Made by a program: the position numbers and the translations under genes
Source of the DNA: Mycobacterium botniense
GTDB taxonomy: Bacteria; Actinomycetota; Actinomycetes; Mycobacteriales; Mycobacteriaceae
DNA: 64,000 nucleotides
Reading direction: 5' to 3'
Assembly (NCBI RefSeq): GCF_010723305.1
Contig: NZ_BLKW01000002.1
Coordinates: 806,001-870,000 of the forward strand
In this document: one piece after another, positions 34,019 through 42,068 of the stretch
Layout of the letters: each line of letters starts with the position of its first letter
Numbering within the stretch: position 1 is the first letter of the stretch
The notes under the pieces: model-generated
Databases searched by the model: none
What the model was told of the DNA's origin: nothing
Seen by the model: the letters and a program-made list of their open reading frames with translations, nothing else

Positions 34019-34150
34019 ATGTGCTACCCGGTACGTTGCCCGAGCTGCGGTAAAACCACCTGGGCGGGCTGCGGCGAACACGCCGCCCGGGTCATGGCGT
34101 CGGTGCCGGCCGGTCAGCGATGCACCTGCCGAAACGACGTGCCCAGGTAG
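34019..34150 (+). CDS. Tiny Cys-rich zinc-ribbon-like protein
   Basis: A 43-residue protein starting MCYPVRCPSCGKTTWAGCGE and ending near RCTCRNDVPR. It has six cysteines, in CxxC-type spacing (CPSC, CGE, CTC), plus a His, which suggests a small zinc ribbon or metal/thiol-binding protein. Actinobacteria commonly encode proteins with this MCYP...CGKTTWAGCG pattern; their function is not known to me. A GGAG lies eight bases before the ATG. It sits between the AhpD-like and coiled-coil genes in the redox island. Confidence 0.72.
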   Translation: MCYPVRCPSCGKTTWAGCGEHAARVMASVPAGQRCTCRNDVPR

Positions 34151-34189
34151 TGCGGGACGCCGAAAAGAAAGAAGGGAGAAGGAAGTCTC

Positions 34190-34462
34190 ATGACATCAGG
34201 TAGTCCTGACCAGTCCGCCATGGACCAGAAACAAAGGGAGCTAATCGCCGAACTCCAGGCGGCCCACGAGCGCAACGAGCATCTGATGGCCGTCAACGAT
34301 GAGTTGCGTGAACGCCTTAGCAGCCTCACCGAGGCTTACGCCACGCTCATCGGTGACGCGATGAACCTGGCGGAGGTCAAAGACCACATGCCGACACTCG
34401 CCGCCAACGTCGACCCGCAGTGGTGCGCGCAGGCTACCGCCGCCCTGTGCCGATCCAGGTAG
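34190..34462 (+). CDS. Small acidic coiled-coil protein, unknown function
   Basis: A 90-residue protein. Residues 15-55 form a strong heptad-like helix (QRELIAELQAAHERNEHLMA, then NDELRERLSSL), followed by a less regular tail with two cysteines. No known domain is recognised. GGAGAAGGAAG precedes the ATG, so it is very likely translated. It lies 39 bases after the Cys-rich gene and 135 bases before ctaD, probably in the same transcript. Function unknown. Confidence 0.65.
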   Translation: MTSGSPDQSAMDQKQRELIAELQAAHERNEHLMAVNDELRERLSSLTEAYATLIGDAMNLAEVKDHMPTLAANVDPQWCAQATAALCRSR

Positions 34463-34597
34463 TCGGGGCGGCGCCGGACACACGAAACCCCAGACACGTC
34501 GTGACGTCCAGCACTGGGCACTCCGGGCAATCCGCGCCCCCGATGTCTGCACGCTGAGGTTTCCCCGCCGCCGACCGCGGAAATGCTGAGGAGGGCT

Positions 34598-36328
34598 ATG
34601 ACTGCCGAAGCACCACCTGCCGCAACGTTACAAGCGCACCGCCCGTTTCCGGCGCGCTTGCGCCCGAAGGGTACGCTGGTCTACCAGTTGGTGACCACCA
34701 CCGATCACAAGATGATCGGCATCATGTACGTGGTCACCAGCTATGCACTGTTTTTCGCCGCCGGGCTGATGGCGCTGTTGATGCGCGCCGAGCTGGCCTC
34801 GCCGGGGCTGCAGTTTTTGTCCAATGAGCAGTACAACCAGCTGTTCACCATGCACGGCACCATCATGCTGCTGCTGTATGCCACCCCGATCGTGTTCGGC
34901 TTCGCCAACCTGGTGCTGCCGCTGCAGATCGGCGCCCCGGATGTGGCGTTTCCCCGGCTGAACGCCTTCTCCTACTGGTTATTTCTCTGTGGCGCTTTGA
35001 TCACGCTGGCCGGGTTCATCACCCCCGGCGGGGCGGCCGATTTCGGCTGGACCGCCTACACCCCGCTGTCCGACGCCATCCATAGCCCCGGCGCCGGCAG
35101 CGACCTGTGGGTCATGGGTCTGATCGTGGCCGGTCTGGGCACCATCCTGGGCGCGGTCAACATGATCACCACCGTGGTGTGCATGCGCGCACCCGGGATG
35201 ACGATGTTTCGGATGCCGATCTTCACCTGGAACATCCTGGTGACCTCCATTTTGGTGCTGATGGCATTTCCGCCGCTGACCGCCGCGCTGTTCGCGTTGG
35301 CCTACGACCGCCATCTCGGGGGGCATATCTACGACCCCGCCAACGGCGGCCCGATCCTCTGGCAGCACCTGTTCTGGTTTTTCGGCCACCCCGAGGTCTA
35401 CATCGTGGCGCTGCCGTTCTTCGGCATCGTCACCGAGATCATCCCGGTATTCAGCCGCAAACCCGTCTTCGGCTACACCACCCTGGTCTATGCCACCCTG
35501 GGCATCGCCGGGCTGTCGATGACAGTCTGGGCGCATCACATGTTCGCCACGGGCGCGGTGCTGCTGCCGTTTTTCAGCTTGACCTCGTATCTGATTGCGG
35601 TGCCGACCGGGATCAAGTTCTTCAACTGGATCGGCACCATGTGGAAGGGCCAGCTGACCTTCGAAACACCGATGCTGTGGGCGTTCGGTTTTTTGGTCAC
35701 CTTCCTGCTCGGCGGGCTCTCCGGGGTGCTGTTGGCCAGCCCGCCGCTGGACTTTCACGTCACCGACAGCTATTTCGTGGTCGCGCATTTCCACTACACG
35801 CTGTTCGGCACCATCGTGTTCGCCTCGTTCGCCGGGGTGTATTTCTGGTTTCCGAAGATGACCGGACGGCTGCTGGACGAGCGGCTGGGCAAACTGCATT
35901 TCTGGTTGACGCTGATCGGGTTTAACACCACGTTTTTGGTGCAGCACTGGCTCGGTGACATGGGCATGCCGCGCCGCTACGCCGACTACCTGCCCAGCGA
36001 CGGCTTCCAGCCGCTTAACGTGGTCTCCACGATCGGGGCGTTCATCCTGGGGGTGTCGATGCTGCCGTTCGTGTGGAACGTGTTCACAAGCTGGCGCTAC
36101 GGCGAACCGGTCACCGTCGACGACCCGTGGGGCTACGGCAACTCCCTGGAGTGGGCGACCACCTGCCCACCCCCGCGGCACAACTTCTACGAACTGCCCA
36201 GGATCCGCTCCGAGCGCCCGGCGTTCGAGCTGCATTACCCCCACATGGTGGACCGACTGCGCGCCGAAGCCCACGTCGGCCGCAACCACAAGACCGTCAA
36301 ACCACCAGCCAGTCTGGCTGGCACCTGA
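34598..36328 (+). CDS. ctaD: Heme-copper oxidase subunit I (CtaD paralogue)
   Basis: A 576-residue, 12-helix aa3-type cytochrome oxidase subunit I. Metal ligands are intact: heme a His in TMHGTIML, the CuB His-Tyr crosslink in GHPEVYI, AHHMF for CuB, and [10 protein letters not shown] for heme a3/a. The size is that of mycobacterial CtaD. GAGGAGGG precedes the ATG at 34598. No subunit II or III gene lies nearby, and the H37Rv ctaD that I recall is at Rv3043c, far away. It may be a second, conditionally used subunit I or the sole copy moved here. Confidence 0.93.
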   Translation: MTAEAPPAATLQAHRPFPARLRPKGTLVYQLVTTTDHKMIGIMYVVTSYALFFAAGLMALLMRAELASPGLQFLSNEQYNQLFTMHGTIMLLLYATPIVFGFANLVLPLQIGAPDVAFPRLNAFSYWLFLCGALITLAGFITPGGAADFGWTAYTPLSDAIHSPGAGSDLWVMGLIVAGLGTILGAVNMITTVVCMRAPGMTMFRMPIFTWNILVTSILVLMAFPPLTAALFALAYDRHLGGHIYDPANGGPILWQHLFWFFGHPEVYIVALPFFGIVTEIIPVFSRKPVFGYTTLVYATLGIAGLSMTVWAHHMFATGAVLLPFFSLTSYLIAVPTGIKFFNWIGTMWKGQLTFETPMLWAFGFLVTFLLGGLSGVLLASPPLDFHVTDSYFVVAHFHYTLFGTIVFASFAGVYFWFPKMTGRLLDERLGKLHFWLTLIGFNTTFLVQHWLGDMGMPRRYADYLPSDGFQPLNVVSTIGAFILGVSMLPFVWNVFTSWRYGEPVTVDDPWGYGNSLEWATTCPPPRHNFYELPRIRSERPAFELHYPHMVDRLRAEAHVGRNHKTVKPPASLAGT

Positions 36329-36376
36329 GTACAGTCGGGGACAATGTGCCGCAGAAATGCGTGACTTCCTGGCCGG

Positions 36377-37258
36377 TCACATCCCGCGAATCGACTGGAC
36401 CACCGTATAACAGGCGACAGCCACCAGCAGCCACACGAACCACCGGGTGAGCCGGGCCGCCGGTACCCGACTGGCGATCAGGGTGCCGACGCCGACGCCG
36501 ATGATTCCGGCCGCAGTAAAAGGGATCGCCACCCGCCAGTCGATTTCGCCGCCCGGTAGACGGAATATCACACCTTCTGCCGAGGTGATGACGATCACCA
36601 GCAGCGAGGTCCCCACCGCGGCAGGAATCTCGAAGTCGAGTGCCAGCACCAGCGCCGGCACAATCACAAAGCCCCCGCCAACCCCGAAAAGTCCAGTGAG
36701 AAAACCCACGATGGTGCCGGCGATCACCACACGTGCGCCGGTGGCCAGCACCGCCCGCCGCTGACGCTCACCCCCCGACACCGTCCCCGACCCTTCCGAA
36801 GCGGCCCGTGCCGGGCGGACGCGCCGTGCGCTTGCGGGTCGGCCACGGTCACCGTCGATAGCCACTGTATTGAATTGTCTAGCGTGACACGATGTCTCGG
36901 CTTGCCGGACATGCATCCGCCATGCGGCCACCAGAATCAGCACCGAAAATGCCAGTAACAGCACTTCGCTGGAAACCATGCGATTCAGTAAGGATCCGAG
37001 TAACGAGCCGCCGATGCCGACTATCCCGAAAATCAGCCCCGGCGCGACTCGCACCGTACCGGTGCGGATGTGGCCGGCCAGGCCGACGAACGCCGTGGCG
37101 CCGACCGCGACCAGCGAGGTCGTCATCGCTGTTTGGGCTCTCTCACCCACCACGTAGACCAGTGCTGGAACCGCCAGAATGGAACCCCCGCCGCCGAGGG
37201 CTCCGAGCGCGACACCGATCACAAAGCCCAGGAGTGCCGCACTGGCGATGCCGCTCAT
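36377..37258 (-). CDS. TauE/SafE-family sulfite/anion exporter
   Basis: A membrane protein of about 293 residues with two repeats, each starting with a glycine-rich helix: GALGGGGSILAVPALVYVVG and GLFGVGGGFVIVPALVLAL. This is the TauE/SafE (TSUP) family, which exports sulfite or organosulfonates or takes up such anions. A cytoplasmic loop near residues 125-165 separates the repeats and is rich in Arg. ATG at 37258 is used; a GTG at 37288 would add ten residues. It is convergent with ctaD and has the split YeeE/YedE operon behind it, which supports a sulfur theme. Confidence 0.85.
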   Translation of the reverse strand: MSGIASAALLGFVIGVALGALGGGGSILAVPALVYVVGERAQTAMTTSLVAVGATAFVGLAGHIRTGTVRVAPGLIFGIVGIGGSLLGSLLNRMVSSEVLLLAFSVLILVAAWRMHVRQAETSCHARQFNTVAIDGDRGRPASARRVRPARAASEGSGTVSGGERQRRAVLATGARVVIAGTIVGFLTGLFGVGGGFVIVPALVLALDFEIPAAVGTSLLVIVITSAEGVIFRLPGGEIDWRVAIPFTAAGIIGVGVGTLIASRVPAARLTRWFVWLLVAVACYTVVQSIRGM

Positions 37259-37388
37259 GCTGATCGCCGCCAGACGGACACTGCACACGGTGGGTTACCT
37301 CGTCGCGGCCCGGGCAGCGAGCGGGTGGGTACCACATACCTTCTGCCGCGACACGACCCGGTCGTTTCGCACCCCCCAGGATCTGGTC

Positions 37389-37631
37389 TCATCGGTCGTG
37401 CTCCCGGTTGGCCCGGCCTTTGCCGGCCCGATCGTCATTGGATACCCGGTGCTCTCGCCAGTACACCGAAAGGTAGCCGAGCAGTCCCAGTGGGATAACG
37501 GCCGTCACCAGCGCCTGGGCCAGGGTCAACGGCGTCGACGTGTGATTGTGAGTCACTACCGCCGCGACTGCACAGGTCGCGGGTGCAGCGCCCACCACAC
37601 CGATGCGTAACCATTTCTCGTTCGTTTTCAT
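37389..37631 (-). CDS. Small two-helix membrane protein downstream of YeeE/YedE
   Basis: An 80-residue protein with helices at about residues 8-26 and 35-58 and a basic, charged tail (WREHRVSNDDRAGKGR). The ATG at 37631 overlaps the stop of the preceding YeeE/YedE-like gene (ATGA), so it is translationally coupled. It may be an accessory subunit of that transporter; no domain is recognised. A His pair in the loop between the helices (THNHTS) could bind metal. Confidence 0.65.
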   Translation of the reverse strand: MKTNEKWLRIGVVGAAPATCAVAAVVTHNHTSTPLTLAQALVTAVIPLGLLGYLSVYWREHRVSNDDRAGKGRANREHDR

Positions 37632-38428
37632 CCCGCTACCTTGTCGGTGGCGTTTCCATACGTGATACGGGCTGTCACAATCATGCCGATAAAGACGGCT
37701 ACGGCGAATAACCACCCGCTGGCCGCCATTTGAATTCCGCCGCTGAGGATATGCCCACTGGTACATCCGTCGGCCATCCGGGTCCCAAACATCAGGATAA
37801 AGAACCCGCCGAAGCTGCCGATTGCTCGCTTGACCGGACTGTTTCCGAACCGATTGCGCCAGGACGGGGGTATGACTGACCTGAATCCCTGGAAATGGCG
37901 GCTCACGAGAACTGCTGCGATGAGGGCGCCCAGGAAAGTGCCGATATCCGAGAACGGCTCCCAGCCTATTTTTTGGTTCACTGCATCAGTGTATTCGGAC
38001 CGAAAAGGCAGCGTATACCCGATAACCCACGAATACGTGGTCGATTCACCGAAGATCTGATGAAGGAAAATTGCCAGCACCACGACTAACCCGAGTAGCG
38101 CGCTCGTCCCCAATTTTGCGCGCGAGTAGAAATTGGGGTTCGGTACGTCGGCGGCGACCATCCGCTCGAACCTGCCGAGGGTGCCCCGGTCTAATCCGCC
38201 CTCCGCCAGGTAAGCGACGGTGTCTGCTATCAGCTCCTGTTCGCGTGGATCCGGTTTGTGTGTAAGCGCTTGGACGAGAGAGCTTTTACCACGCGCGTAG
38301 CGCGGCAGCAGCGCCGTACCAACAAGAAGTGCGATCGCGTACAGCCCAGCGATCGCAAGTGTGAACATCGGCCGAAGATGATGGATAGATCCGGACGCCA
38401 CCAGGTCACCGTAATTTCCAGTGCTCAC
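37628..38428 (-). CDS. YeeE/YedE-family sulfur transporter, larger half
   Basis: A 266-residue membrane protein. The C-terminal part carries TRMADGCTSGHILSGG, the GCTSGH signature with Cys222 that handles thiosulfate in YeeE/TsuA-type transporters. An N-terminal helix (about 20-42) is followed by a 60-residue polar insertion before the remaining helices. GTG at 38428 begins three bases after the smaller half ends. E. coli YeeE holds both halves in one chain, so this pair is a split form. Thiosulfate or another sulfur species is the likely substrate. Confidence 0.82.
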   Translation of the reverse strand: MSTGNYGDLVASGSIHHLRPMFTLAIAGLYAIALLVGTALLPRYARGKSSLVQALTHKPDPREQELIADTVAYLAEGGLDRGTLGRFERMVAADVPNPNFYSRAKLGTSALLGLVVVLAIFLHQIFGESTTYSWVIGYTLPFRSEYTDAVNQKIGWEPFSDIGTFLGALIAAVLVSRHFQGFRSVIPPSWRNRFGNSPVKRAIGSFGGFFILMFGTRMADGCTSGHILSGGIQMAASGWLFAVAVFIGMIVTARITYGNATDKVAG

Positions 38429-38431
38429 CAG

Positions 38432-38848
38432 CTACTGACCAACCGGGGTCGGGTATAGGAGTGTCCACGCCGCCGCACCGAGGAGTCCGCCCGGCAACGC
38501 GTACACCGCATCGCGTCGACCTTCGCCGAGCGCCATCAGCTCAGAACCCGGGACATAGCCGGAGATAGCCATTCCGGCTCCGAAAAGAAGCCCGCCGATC
38601 ATCACGCCGGCGATGTAAATCGGTTTCGGCGAAAAATGCATAGAGAATCCCAGCGCGGAAAGACCGTACAAGGTCACGGCGCCAACCGCCGAGGCGATAG
38701 CGATGCAGCCGACGAGTAGCCGGTCTTTCCACCGGGCCAGCCGGATAAGGGTCTCCGGGTTTGCGATGCCCCAGATCTCTCCGATCGCTCCGACCACCAT
38801 TCCGAAGATCACGCCGACCCATAGCGGAGCTGTCAGCGTTATCATCAT
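38432..38848 (-). CDS. YeeE/YedE-family sulfur transporter, smaller half
   Basis: A 138-residue protein with about four helices. It matches the second repeat type of YeeE/YedE proteins: ANPETLIRL after helix 1 and [16 protein letters not shown] in helix 3-4. The cysteine usual in GxCPG is replaced by Val here, so this half may not bind sulfur directly. The start is GTG 38851 or ATG 38848, both after GGAGGAAGC. It is first in a three-gene leftward operon and diverges from the peroxiredoxin gene across a CsoR/CstR-like operator. Confidence 0.78.
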   Translation of the reverse strand: MMITLTAPLWVGVIFGMVVGAIGEIWGIANPETLIRLARWKDRLLVGCIAIASAVGAVTLYGLSALGFSMHFSPKPIYIAGVMIGGLLFGAGMAISGYVPGSELMALGEGRRDAVYALPGGLLGAAAWTLLYPTPVGQ

Positions 38849-39035
38849 CACGCTTCCTCCACCTCGACATTTCGCGGCCAGCCATTAACCGCCTTCGACC
38901 TGGACCTCGGTGGCGCCGCCTCGCCATGCGGAGAGCTGCCGTCGCGGTCGTGGGTGCACCGGGCAACGCTCGGCCGGTGCCGATCGGCGTTGAGCCGCGG
39001 CACCGGACGAGTGCGGGAGCCACTCGACAGCGATC

Positions 39036-39055
39036 ATATACCCTGTGGGGTATAT
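39036..39055. promoter_or_regulatory. CsoR/CstR-like operator between YeeE/YedE and peroxiredoxin genes
   Basis: The sequence ATATACCCTGTGGGGTATAT is a perfect inverted repeat with eight-base arms (ATATACCC / GGGTATAT) around four bases. It contains ATACC-N6-GGTAT in the same arrangement as the site at 33439. It lies 37 bases before the peroxiredoxin ATG and 185 bases from the first YeeE/YedE gene, so it could serve the peroxiredoxin promoter and perhaps both. A copper- or persulfide-sensing repressor of the CsoR/CstR family is the likely ligand. Confidence 0.65.
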
Positions 39056-39092
39056 ACTCGGCGGTAGTACCGCTTCAGGAGGATCGAAGATC

Positions 39093-39818
39093 ATGACCGC
39101 TGCCGCCGAGACACCAGCCACCACACCGCCCATGCCACGTATCGGCGATCCGGCACCGGCATTTAGCGCCGTGAGCACCCGGGGGAAGATCGACTTTCCC
39201 GCCGACTACGAAGGCAAATGGGTGATTTTCTTCTCACACCCGGCCGACTTCACGCCGGTATGCACCACCGAGTTCATGACGTTCGCTTCCATGCAGCAGC
39301 AGTTTGCCGCGTACAACACCGAATTGCTGGGACTGTCGGTGGACGGGCTCTACAGCCACATCGCGTGGCTGCGCACGATCAAGGAGAAAATCGCCTTTCG
39401 TGACTTGAAGAACGTCGATGTGAGCTTTCCCGTCATCGAAGATGTCTCACTGAGTGTCGCCCGCAAATACGGGATGGTCATGCCAGGCGAGGATTCCACC
39501 AAGGCGGTGCGGGCAGTGTTTGTCATCGATCCGAAGGGCATCATCCGCGTCATCATCTACTACCCGCTCAGCCTGGGACGTAACTTCGACGAGTTGCTGC
39601 GGGTCGTCAAGGCCCTGCAGACGTGTGACCATTTCGGGGTCTCTACACCGGCGGACTGGCAACCCGGTGAGCCCGTCGTCCTCGCCGCGCCCGGCACCAC
39701 CGGTGCCGCCCAGGAACGTATGGCGGGCACCGCTGAAGGCGTCGAGTGTACAGAGTGGTTTTTGTGCACCAAAAAGCTGTCCGCCGAAGAGATCGAAGCC
39801 GCCATCCGGGTCGCCTAG
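39093..39818 (+). CDS. Prx6-type peroxiredoxin with extra C-terminal cysteines
   Basis: A 241-residue peroxiredoxin. The peroxidatic Cys58 is in HPADFTPVCTTEF, and IDPKGIIRVIIYYPLSLGRN is typical of the Prx6 group. The C-terminal arm has two more cysteines (VECTEWFLC), like archaeal thioredoxin peroxidases with a resolving Cys, so it may be a two-Cys enzyme rather than a plain one-Cys enzyme. It reduces peroxides and possibly persulfides. AGGAGGA stands before the ATG at 39093. The PIG-L gene begins 14 bases after its stop. Confidence 0.9.
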   Translation: MTAAAETPATTPPMPRIGDPAPAFSAVSTRGKIDFPADYEGKWVIFFSHPADFTPVCTTEFMTFASMQQQFAAYNTELLGLSVDGLYSHIAWLRTIKEKIAFRDLKNVDVSFPVIEDVSLSVARKYGMVMPGEDSTKAVRAVFVIDPKGIIRVIIYYPLSLGRNFDELLRVVKALQTCDHFGVSTPADWQPGEPVVLAAPGTTGAAQERMAGTAEGVECTEWFLCTKKLSAEEIEAAIRVA

Positions 39819-39831
39819 CGGGGGCCCGGCG

Positions 39832-40503
39832 TTGACAACGGGCGACGGGCTTCCCCCGTGGCGAAACGTGTTGGCCGTGGTCGCCCACCCCGACGACGAG
39901 TCGTTCGGTTTGGGCGCCGTCCTCTCGTCCTTCGCCGAACGGGGAGCGAGATTAGCCGTTTTGTGCCTGACCCGCGGCGAGGCGTCAACATTGCACGGTG
40001 TTGCCGGTGATCTGAGCGAGATTCGGGCGCGTGAGCTGGCGGCGGCGGCCGAGGTGCTCGGCGTGTCGACTGTCGAACTGCTCAGTTACCCTGACGGCCA
40101 TTTATCTGAGACGCCCGCCGATGAGCTGTCGGTTCCGGTCGTCGATTTCGCCAGAAAAGTCGGCGCGGACGGCGTGCTTGCGTTTGATTCTAATGGTGTC
40201 ACTGGCCATCCCGACCATCAGCGGGCGACCGCTGCTGCACGGGCCGCCGCACTTGACCTTGACCTGCCTGTGCTGGGCTGGACGCTGCCCAGCGCAGTCG
40301 CCGACACGCTGAACCACGAGTACCACACGTCCTTTGCCGGATACCCGAGCACACATATCGACCTCGTGATACCGGTCGACCGGCATCAGCAATACCGGGC
40401 GGTACGCTGCCACCCCAGCCAGGCGCTGCCAACCAGTGTGCTGTGGCGCCGCCTGGAACTATTAGGTCCGCATGAGCACCTGCGCCGGCTCACTCCCGTC
40501 TGA
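39832..40503 (+). CDS. PIG-L (LmbE-like) N-acetylglucosamine deacetylase-family protein
   Basis: A 223-residue zinc deacetylase of the PIG-L/LmbE family. VAHPDDESFGLG gives the first His and Asp ligands and GHPDHQRAT the later His. Known members include MshB in mycothiol and BshB in bacillithiol synthesis. The start is uncertain; TTG at 39832, in-frame and 13 bases after the peroxiredoxin stop, is the longest, and GTG codons lie inside NVLAVV. Its close coupling to a peroxiredoxin fits a thiol-cofactor or thiol-conjugate role, which is inference. Confidence 0.78.
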   Translation: MTTGDGLPPWRNVLAVVAHPDDESFGLGAVLSSFAERGARLAVLCLTRGEASTLHGVAGDLSEIRARELAAAAEVLGVSTVELLSYPDGHLSETPADELSVPVVDFARKVGADGVLAFDSNGVTGHPDHQRATAAARAAALDLDLPVLGWTLPSAVADTLNHEYHTSFAGYPSTHIDLVIPVDRHQQYRAVRCHPSQALPTSVLWRRLELLGPHEHLRRLTPV

Positions 40504-40526
40504 TACCGACATCCAGCCACAAGCAT

Positions 40527-40552
40527 CTACTGCCTAGGCACCTAGGCAGTAG
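40527..40552. repeat. Perfect 12-bp inverted repeat before the thioredoxin-like lipoprotein gene
   Basis: The arms CTACTGCCTAGG and CCTAGGCAGTAG are exact reverse complements around the two bases CA. It stands 39 bases before the GTG of the thioredoxin-like gene and 23 bases after the PIG-L stop. The symmetry and tight spacing suit a dimeric winged-helix repressor such as MarR or PadR types. It has no T-tract and so is less likely a terminator. The binding protein cannot be named from sequence. Confidence 0.7.
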
Positions 40553-40591
40553 GTTGGTCACTGTCGAGGTTTCGTATCCGAAGGAGTCACC

Positions 40592-41080
40592 GTGCCCCGT
40601 CGTTTGACCACGTGGTTGGCTGCCGCTGCACTACTGTTGGCGGGTTGCGGCTGGTCCCACACCACTGCACCTGCCCCTGTTCAGCTGCAGTTCTCTGCTA
40701 AAACCCTTGCTGGTCAACCGTTTTCCGGAGAAAGCTTGAGGGGTAAACCGTCTGTGTTGTGGTTTTGGGCTCCGTGGTGCCCCCAGTGTCAGCAGGAGGC
40801 GTCGACGGTCGCCAAGGTCGCGGCGGCCAACCCTGCGGTGACGTTTGTCGGCGTGGCCGGACATGACCGGATACCCGCCATGCAGGCGTTCGTCGACAAA
40901 TACCGCCTGGGTGGGTTCACCCAGCTGGCCGATACCGACGGGACGATCTGGGCCAGGTTCGGGGTCACGCACCAGCCGGCCTATGCTTTCGTCAGCTCGC
41001 ACGGTAGTGTCGACGTGGTCAAAAGTTCCCTGCGGGAATCGCAGTTGAGCGAGCGGGTTCACGCGCTGGTCACTCAATGA
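40592..41080 (+). CDS. Thioredoxin-like lipoprotein (DsbE/MPT53-like)
   Basis: A 162-residue lipoprotein. LLAGC gives lipidated Cys19, and the thioredoxin fold has active site WCPQC (Cys63, Cys66) and a cis-Pro region THQPAYAF. Such proteins transfer electrons or form disulfides outside the membrane and are fed by a CcdA-type membrane protein. That partner is the next gene, overlapping by four bases (ATGA). AAGGAG precedes the GTG. In H37Rv a similar pair is mpt53 and Rv2877c, as I recall. Confidence 0.9.
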   Translation: MPRRLTTWLAAAALLLAGCGWSHTTAPAPVQLQFSAKTLAGQPFSGESLRGKPSVLWFWAPWCPQCQQEASTVAKVAAANPAVTFVGVAGHDRIPAMQAFVDKYRLGGFTQLADTDGTIWARFGVTHQPAYAFVSSHGSVDVVKSSLRESQLSERVHALVTQ

Positions 41081-41955
41081 TCGACACGGCGGCATTGGGT
41101 TTCGCGTTAGGCGCCGGGCTTGTCGCCGCCCTCAACCCTTGTGGATTCGCTTTACTGCCAGGTTATTTGGGTTTGGTGATCGCCGAGGCCCAGGACATAT
41201 CGCGCGGCACGGCGCTGGCCCGCGCGGCGGCGGCCACCGTGATGATGGCGCTCGGATTCCTCACGGTTTTCGGCATTTTCGGCCTGGTGATCTCGCCTGC
41301 AGTCGCATCGGCGGAGAAATATCTGCCGTTCGCCACCGTCGTCATCGGCGTTGTGCTGATCGCGATGGCCATCTGGCTGCTGGTCGGTAAGGACATCAAT
41401 GCCGCCGTGCCCAAGCTGACGCGCGGAACACCGACACGACGGCTGGGGTCGATGTACGGCTATGGCGTGAGCTACGCGGTGGCTTCGCTATCGTGCACGC
41501 TCGCACCGTTTCTCGCTGTCATCAGCACGACGTTCAAACAGGGTTTGATGCTGTCCGGCATCCTGGCCTTCCTCGCCTACACCGCCGGGATGACAGCGAC
41601 GGTGGGAGCTGCCGCATTGGGTGTCGCGCTGGCCGGTTCGTCCGCCGGCGCTGCACTGCGCAGGATTCTGCCGTATGTGGGCCGTATCGCCGGCGTTGTC
41701 GTTCTGTTGACCGGACTGTACGTGACCTACTACGGCTATTACGAAATCCGGGTGTATTTCGCTGATGCTGCCCCGGACGACCCGGTCGTCCACATCGCCG
41801 GTATCGTACAAAGCTGGCTGGTGCACCAGGTCGACAAGCTCGGTGTATGGCCACTGCTCGGTATGGCCGCCTTGTTCGTCGCTGCGGCGTTCCGCTGGCG
41901 CTCAGTGAGCCGCTGGCTTCATCGACACCCCGATGCCACCAGCGATTCCAGCTAA
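41077..41955 (+). CDS. CcdA/DsbD-type thiol electron transporter
   Basis: A 292-residue membrane protein of the cytochrome c biogenesis CcdA family with about six to seven helices. The paired redox cysteines are Cys22 in LNPCGFALLPG and Cys140 in SLSCTLAPF. It moves reducing equivalents from cytosolic thioredoxin to an outer thioredoxin-like protein, here encoded just upstream. The first helix begins at the ATG, which lies in the stop of the lipoprotein gene. The C-terminus carries an extra amphipathic stretch and a final helix. Confidence 0.9.
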   Translation: MIDTAALGFALGAGLVAALNPCGFALLPGYLGLVIAEAQDISRGTALARAAAATVMMALGFLTVFGIFGLVISPAVASAEKYLPFATVVIGVVLIAMAIWLLVGKDINAAVPKLTRGTPTRRLGSMYGYGVSYAVASLSCTLAPFLAVISTTFKQGLMLSGILAFLAYTAGMTATVGAAALGVALAGSSAGAALRRILPYVGRIAGVVVLLTGLYVTYYGYYEIRVYFADAAPDDPVVHIAGIVQSWLVHQVDKLGVWPLLGMAALFVAAAFRWRSVSRWLHRHPDATSDSS

Positions 41956-41978
41956 CCAGACGCTGAAAACGGGTGCTC

Positions 41979-42068
41979 TCAAAGACGACAGGCCATTCCG
42001 ACCGCCAGTGGTGTGTGCAGCGCCAGCGCGGCGACGCCGTTCAGCAGCAACAAGACGGCTGTGTTCAT
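41979..42068 (-). CDS. Possible 29-residue hydrophobic peptide
   Basis: An open frame from ATG at 42068 to TGA at 41979 encodes MNTAVLLLLNGVAALALHTP and then LAVGMACRL. It is almost wholly hydrophobic, as a single membrane helix. Its ATG overlaps the stop of the broken gene upstream by four bases (ATGA), the coupling style used through this window. Small size makes chance possible. If real it would be a membrane microprotein of unknown role. Confidence 0.35.
   Translation of the reverse strand: MNTAVLLLLNGVAALALHTPLAVGMACRL

Noticed and set aside
34979..36289. Long leftward frame of over 400 codons opposite ctaD
   Set aside because: It is a His/Gln/Arg-rich antisense shadow of the ctaD coding frame, common in GC-rich genomes.
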